Source: Paenibacillus sp. FSL H8-0332 | GTDB taxonomy: Bacteria; Bacillota; Bacilli; Paenibacillales; Paenibacillaceae | Assembly (NCBI RefSeq): GCF_037963835.1 | Contig: NZ_CP150145.1 | Coordinates: 7,006,001 to 7,070,000 of the forward strand | Length of the DNA: 64,000 nucleotides | Reading direction: 5' to 3' | Shown here: piece by piece, positions 61,723 to 64,000 of the stretch | How positions within the stretch are numbered: position 1 is the stretch's first letter | Layout: every line of letters begins with the position of its first letter | Notes under the pieces: model-generated | What the model saw: the letters and a program-made list of their open reading frames with translations, nothing else | Databases searched by the model: none | What the model was told of the DNA's origin: nothing | Position numbers and translations under genes: made by a program

Positions 61723-61753
61723 TGAGTAACGTTAACTTACAAGTTAGAGTCAA
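61723..61753 (-). promoter_or_regulatory. MerR-type promoter of the MBL gene, 19-base spacer
   Basis: On the minus strand TTGACT (61753-61748) is followed by a 19-base spacer and TACTCA (61728-61723). TAACTT-AC-AAGTTA, a perfect palindrome (61733-61746), lies inside the spacer. The long spacer with central dyad is the hallmark of MerR-activated promoters. Confidence 0.7.
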
Positions 61754-61826
61754 CTGGAAGTCAAGAGATTTTTCAGGGTATAATATCTTTCAATATCAGC
61801 TTTCATAAAGGAGGAACAGAATTCCG

Positions 61827-62240
61827 ATGCTCACCATCAGTCAAGTGTCAGAAAAAACAGGACTAACTCCGTATACCATTCGTTATTATGAAAAAATCGG
61901 CGTACTACATGAACCCATGCGTAGCAATGGAGGGGCACGTGTCTACCAAGAAAGCGAGGTTTCCTACATTCAATGTCTAAATAAACTAAAAAAATTGGGC
62001 TTATCGCTTGAGGAGATTACGGAATTTACTCGTGAGGGCTGTGTCATGGATAAAATTCAACAAGGGGAGAAACCATCTAATTATAGTCCTACGTTAAAAA
62101 AGCGGATTGAAATCCTTGAGCAGCATCTGATGGAACTGGAATCCAGGCGACAAGAAATTGACTACATGATTTCTCTCGCCGCAGAGAAACTTACCCTATA
62201 CCAAGGACTTACGAAAGAAGACATAGTAAATACTAAATAA
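61827..62240 (+). CDS. MerR-family transcriptional regulator
   Basis: A 137-residue MerR protein: TISQVSEKTGLTPYTIRYYEKIGVLHEPMRSNGGARVYQESEVSYIQCLNKLKKLGLSLEEITEF, then a long coiled coil (LKKRIEILEQHLMELESRRQEIDYMISLAAEKL). The short form has no separate effector domain and one Cys (EGCVMD). AAAGGAGG precedes the ATG. Divergent from the MBL gene, which carries a MerR-type promoter. Confidence 0.9.
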   Translation: MLTISQVSEKTGLTPYTIRYYEKIGVLHEPMRSNGGARVYQESEVSYIQCLNKLKKLGLSLEEITEFTREGCVMDKIQQGEKPSNYSPTLKKRIEILEQHLMELESRRQEIDYMISLAAEKLTLYQGLTKEDIVNTK

Positions 62241-62377
62241 TCGCCGTACAAATAAACCCGCAGAAGTCCGTTTACGCTTCGTTCCGAGTGGAGTGTGAAT
62301 ACCCTGCTCCCATCGTCGATATGCTGTAAATATAGGCTCCTGCGAGCTTTTCTTCGAATGACCGTCTTTCAACCTAC

Positions 62378-64000
62378 CTACACAATCTCTTTATTAAAAT
62401 GTCCTCTTGTGTCTCTTTCCTGATTGAAGGCCACATTATTCATCGAGCCATTTAATTTGCCTGAGGCCATATGAATGACGTTCACAACCTGCTCTTTAGA
62501 TTCAACGGTGAAGTTTAATCGGAGTGCCTCGATTCCTTTGAGGTCTGGCAGCTCATCCAGAAGATTAAGCGTCTTCCCATTAAGAATAGTCGCTGTACAA
62601 TCCTCATGGGAAAGGATAGGGAACGTTCCTTGCTCATCTTTTAACTCATAGCTCTTCGTTCTGCAAATTCTGCATTGATTCATTTTTCTCATCGGACAAT
62701 ATTTGGTGAACATCAACGGGGCCTTGCCATACACAATCATTTCCAGCGCAGGATAGCCGTCATTTTCTTCAACATAGGCATTTATTACATCTTCAATTTG
62801 GCTCTTATTCATTTCATAAGATAAAGTGACTCGTTTGGCACCTAATTTATATAGTTCATAGCAGCTAGTAGCATTAATAACATTTAGAGAATAGTCCGTA
62901 ACGAACGGATTTGTTCCTCTATAGTGATGAATGCCCCCATATCCTCCGATCAGCAGCTGCCCTTCTTTTTGCTCATAATCATTCTGATTTCTTCTAACCA
63001 CATTGTCAAAATAGATTTCCGTAATTCCACAGCTCACGCAAGCATCATACTGTTCCTTAGTCGTTACAGAGGCCGTGAGGTATGGTTGTACAGGGGCAAA
63101 GCTTATTTTTTCTTTTGCTTGCACAGCCTTGGTTCTTTTCTTCTGGCTGTTAAGCTTTAGGTCATATAAGCCCAGTACAATATCTCTTCTTGCTGCATTT
63201 AACAGTTTAGCTGGAATAAACGCATTGCCTTCCTCATAATCGACCTTATTAAGCTCGAAGATAGTATCATTAAGTCTGGAGAATTGCTTGATGACCTGGT
63301 CTTTGGTGGTTGGATTATTAATGGCTTCGCCCAGTATTTCCTCGCTTTCATAGGAATAATTAAAGCCTAAGCCCTCCGCCTCTATGACAAGCTTTGAACC
63401 TGGATATGCATATACTCTAAGATCCAGGTCGAACCGCTTAAATTCTTTTTCCAGTGACGCTTCTAGTTCTTTATGGTAGAAATAATCCTTCGTTTTATAG
63501 ACTATATCTCCCGTAGACATCTTTTCTTTGACTTTGATATAGCAGACATCATCTGCTGTGTTGATTAAGTCGCCGTCTTTGTTGTATAGCTTGGCAACCG
63601 TTAAATTAACATCTTCATTGTTATGGCTTATTCGGATGGTATCATTTTGATTTAAAGTACGTGTAAGTGTGATTTCATACCTGTCCTTCTCAATCCTGCT
63701 AATGGTTCCAATCTCATAACCAAAGTGATTAGGTCTTGAGATGTTTGTAATATTCCTCCGGTCCTCGTGGAACAAATAGCCTTTGGTAAAGGTCCGATTG
63801 AATGTCTTCTTCAGATTTTCTTTATCTGCTTCGGTGATTTTATGATCTAAAGCCCTGCGATATTTGGATACCACATTAGCCACATACGTAGGCACTTTCA
63901 TTCGGCCTTCTATTTTTAAAGAATCGATTTCTTTTAGATCATGAATGTAATCGATTGTGTTCAAGTCCTTAGTAGACAGAATATAGCTTTTGCCTAAAGA
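62378..64000 (-). CDS. U32-family peptidase (collagenase-like), 5' end outside window
   Basis: About 540 residues are visible and the frame is open to the right edge; the N-terminus, with the main U32 catalytic domain, lies outside. The edge reads ILSTKDLNTIDYIHDLKEIDSLKIEGRMK, the conserved end of the U32 core. Then follows a DUF3656-like region, a Cys cluster (KYCPMRKMNQCRICRTKSYEL, four Cys, possible metal site) and the C-terminal domain. U32 proteins include the YrrN/YrrO, RlhA and UbiU/V groups. The in-frame TTG at 63964 is internal. AT-rich. Confidence 0.85.
   Translation of the reverse strand, partial: SLGKSYILSTKDLNTIDYIHDLKEIDSLKIEGRMKVPTYVANVVSKYRRALDHKITEADKENLKKTFNRTFTKGYLFHEDRRNITNISRPNHFGYEIGTISRIEKDRYEITLTRTLNQNDTIRISHNNEDVNLTVAKLYNKDGDLINTADDVCYIKVKEKMSTGDIVYKTKDYFYHKELEASLEKEFKRFDLDLRVYAYPGSKLVIEAEGLGFNYSYESEEILGEAINNPTTKDQVIKQFSRLNDTIFELNKVDYEEGNAFIPAKLLNAARRDIVLGLYDLKLNSQKKRTKAVQAKEKISFAPVQPYLTASVTTKEQYDACVSCGITEIYFDNVVRRNQNDYEQKEGQLLIGGYGGIHHYRGTNPFVTDYSLNVINATSCYELYKLGAKRVTLSYEMNKSQIEDVINAYVEENDGYPALEMIVYGKAPLMFTKYCPMRKMNQCRICRTKSYELKDEQGTFPILSHEDCTATILNGKTLNLLDELPDLKGIEALRLNFTVESKEQVVNVIHMASGKLNGSMNNVAFNQERDTRGHFNKEIV

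Overview
The window looks like chromosomal DNA of a Paenibacillus-like member of the Bacillota. This is inferred from mid-range base composition, strong AGGAGG-type ribosome binding sites, frequent GTG/TTG starts, intrinsic terminators and B. subtilis-type families (LicT/BglP/BglH, ECF sigma and anti-sigma pairs, PocR-AraC, HxlR and MocR regulators). No rRNA, tRNA, CRISPR array or recognisable transposase was seen. The left half and the stretch around 46-50 kb are richer in GC. Several genes are visibly AT-rich: a racemase-like gene near 31.5 kb, a methyltransferase near 44 kb, and most of 58.7-64 kb.

Layout. 1-3.9 kb: a leftward flavin-type oxidoreductase / epimerase / phosphotransferase operon divergent from a MocR regulator. 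4-8 kb: glycerol dehydrogenase plus a one-chain dihydroxyacetone kinase, facing a PocR-domain AraC activator. 8-17 kb: orphan immunity-like genes, LysR, AraC and MerR regulators, a lipoprotein, a VOC protein, a YogA-like dehydrogenase and a truncated DoxX gene. 17.3-21.8 kb: a complete beta-glucoside locus (licT-bglP-bglH) with two RNA antiterminator/terminator leaders. 21.8-27.9 kb: an ABC efflux pair and two MFS exporters with TetR regulators. 27.9-31.2 kb: an AarF/ABC1 kinase behind a tiny leader ORF, then an ECF sigma and anti-sigma pair. 31.3-37.7 kb: a racemase-like gene, an 853-residue fusion of a MetE-like methyltransferase to an aldehyde dehydrogenase, a two-component system and a GDPD-type lipoprotein or secreted enzyme. 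37.9-41.4 kb: a double-TerD protein, a small orphan, and an ArsR/MFS pair with two matching operators.

41.4-46.7 kb is a gene graveyard. It holds two decayed copies of a HxlR / RidA / transglutaminase module whose intact version lies at 55.7-57.4 kb, one copy containing an inverted internal segment. It also holds a truncated Dabb gene, a frameshifted EVE gene and a TerD fragment, with a few intact genes in between. 46.7-55.6 kb carries an XRE/SDR pair, a TPR-type XRE regulator, a secreted protein with tandem near-identical discoidin domains, a PadR/SDR operon, and an Ada-type alkylation repair protein overlapping a PEP-mutase-like gene. 55.7-64 kb has the intact module, AraC regulators, a nitroreductase with its own HxlR, an MBL hydrolase with a MerR regulator, and the 3' part of a U32 peptidase.

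The dominant theme is many small regulator/enzyme or regulator/exporter pairs, several with readable operators. The most unusual items are the methyltransferase-ALDH fusion and the triplicated, decaying HxlR-RidA-transglutaminase module.
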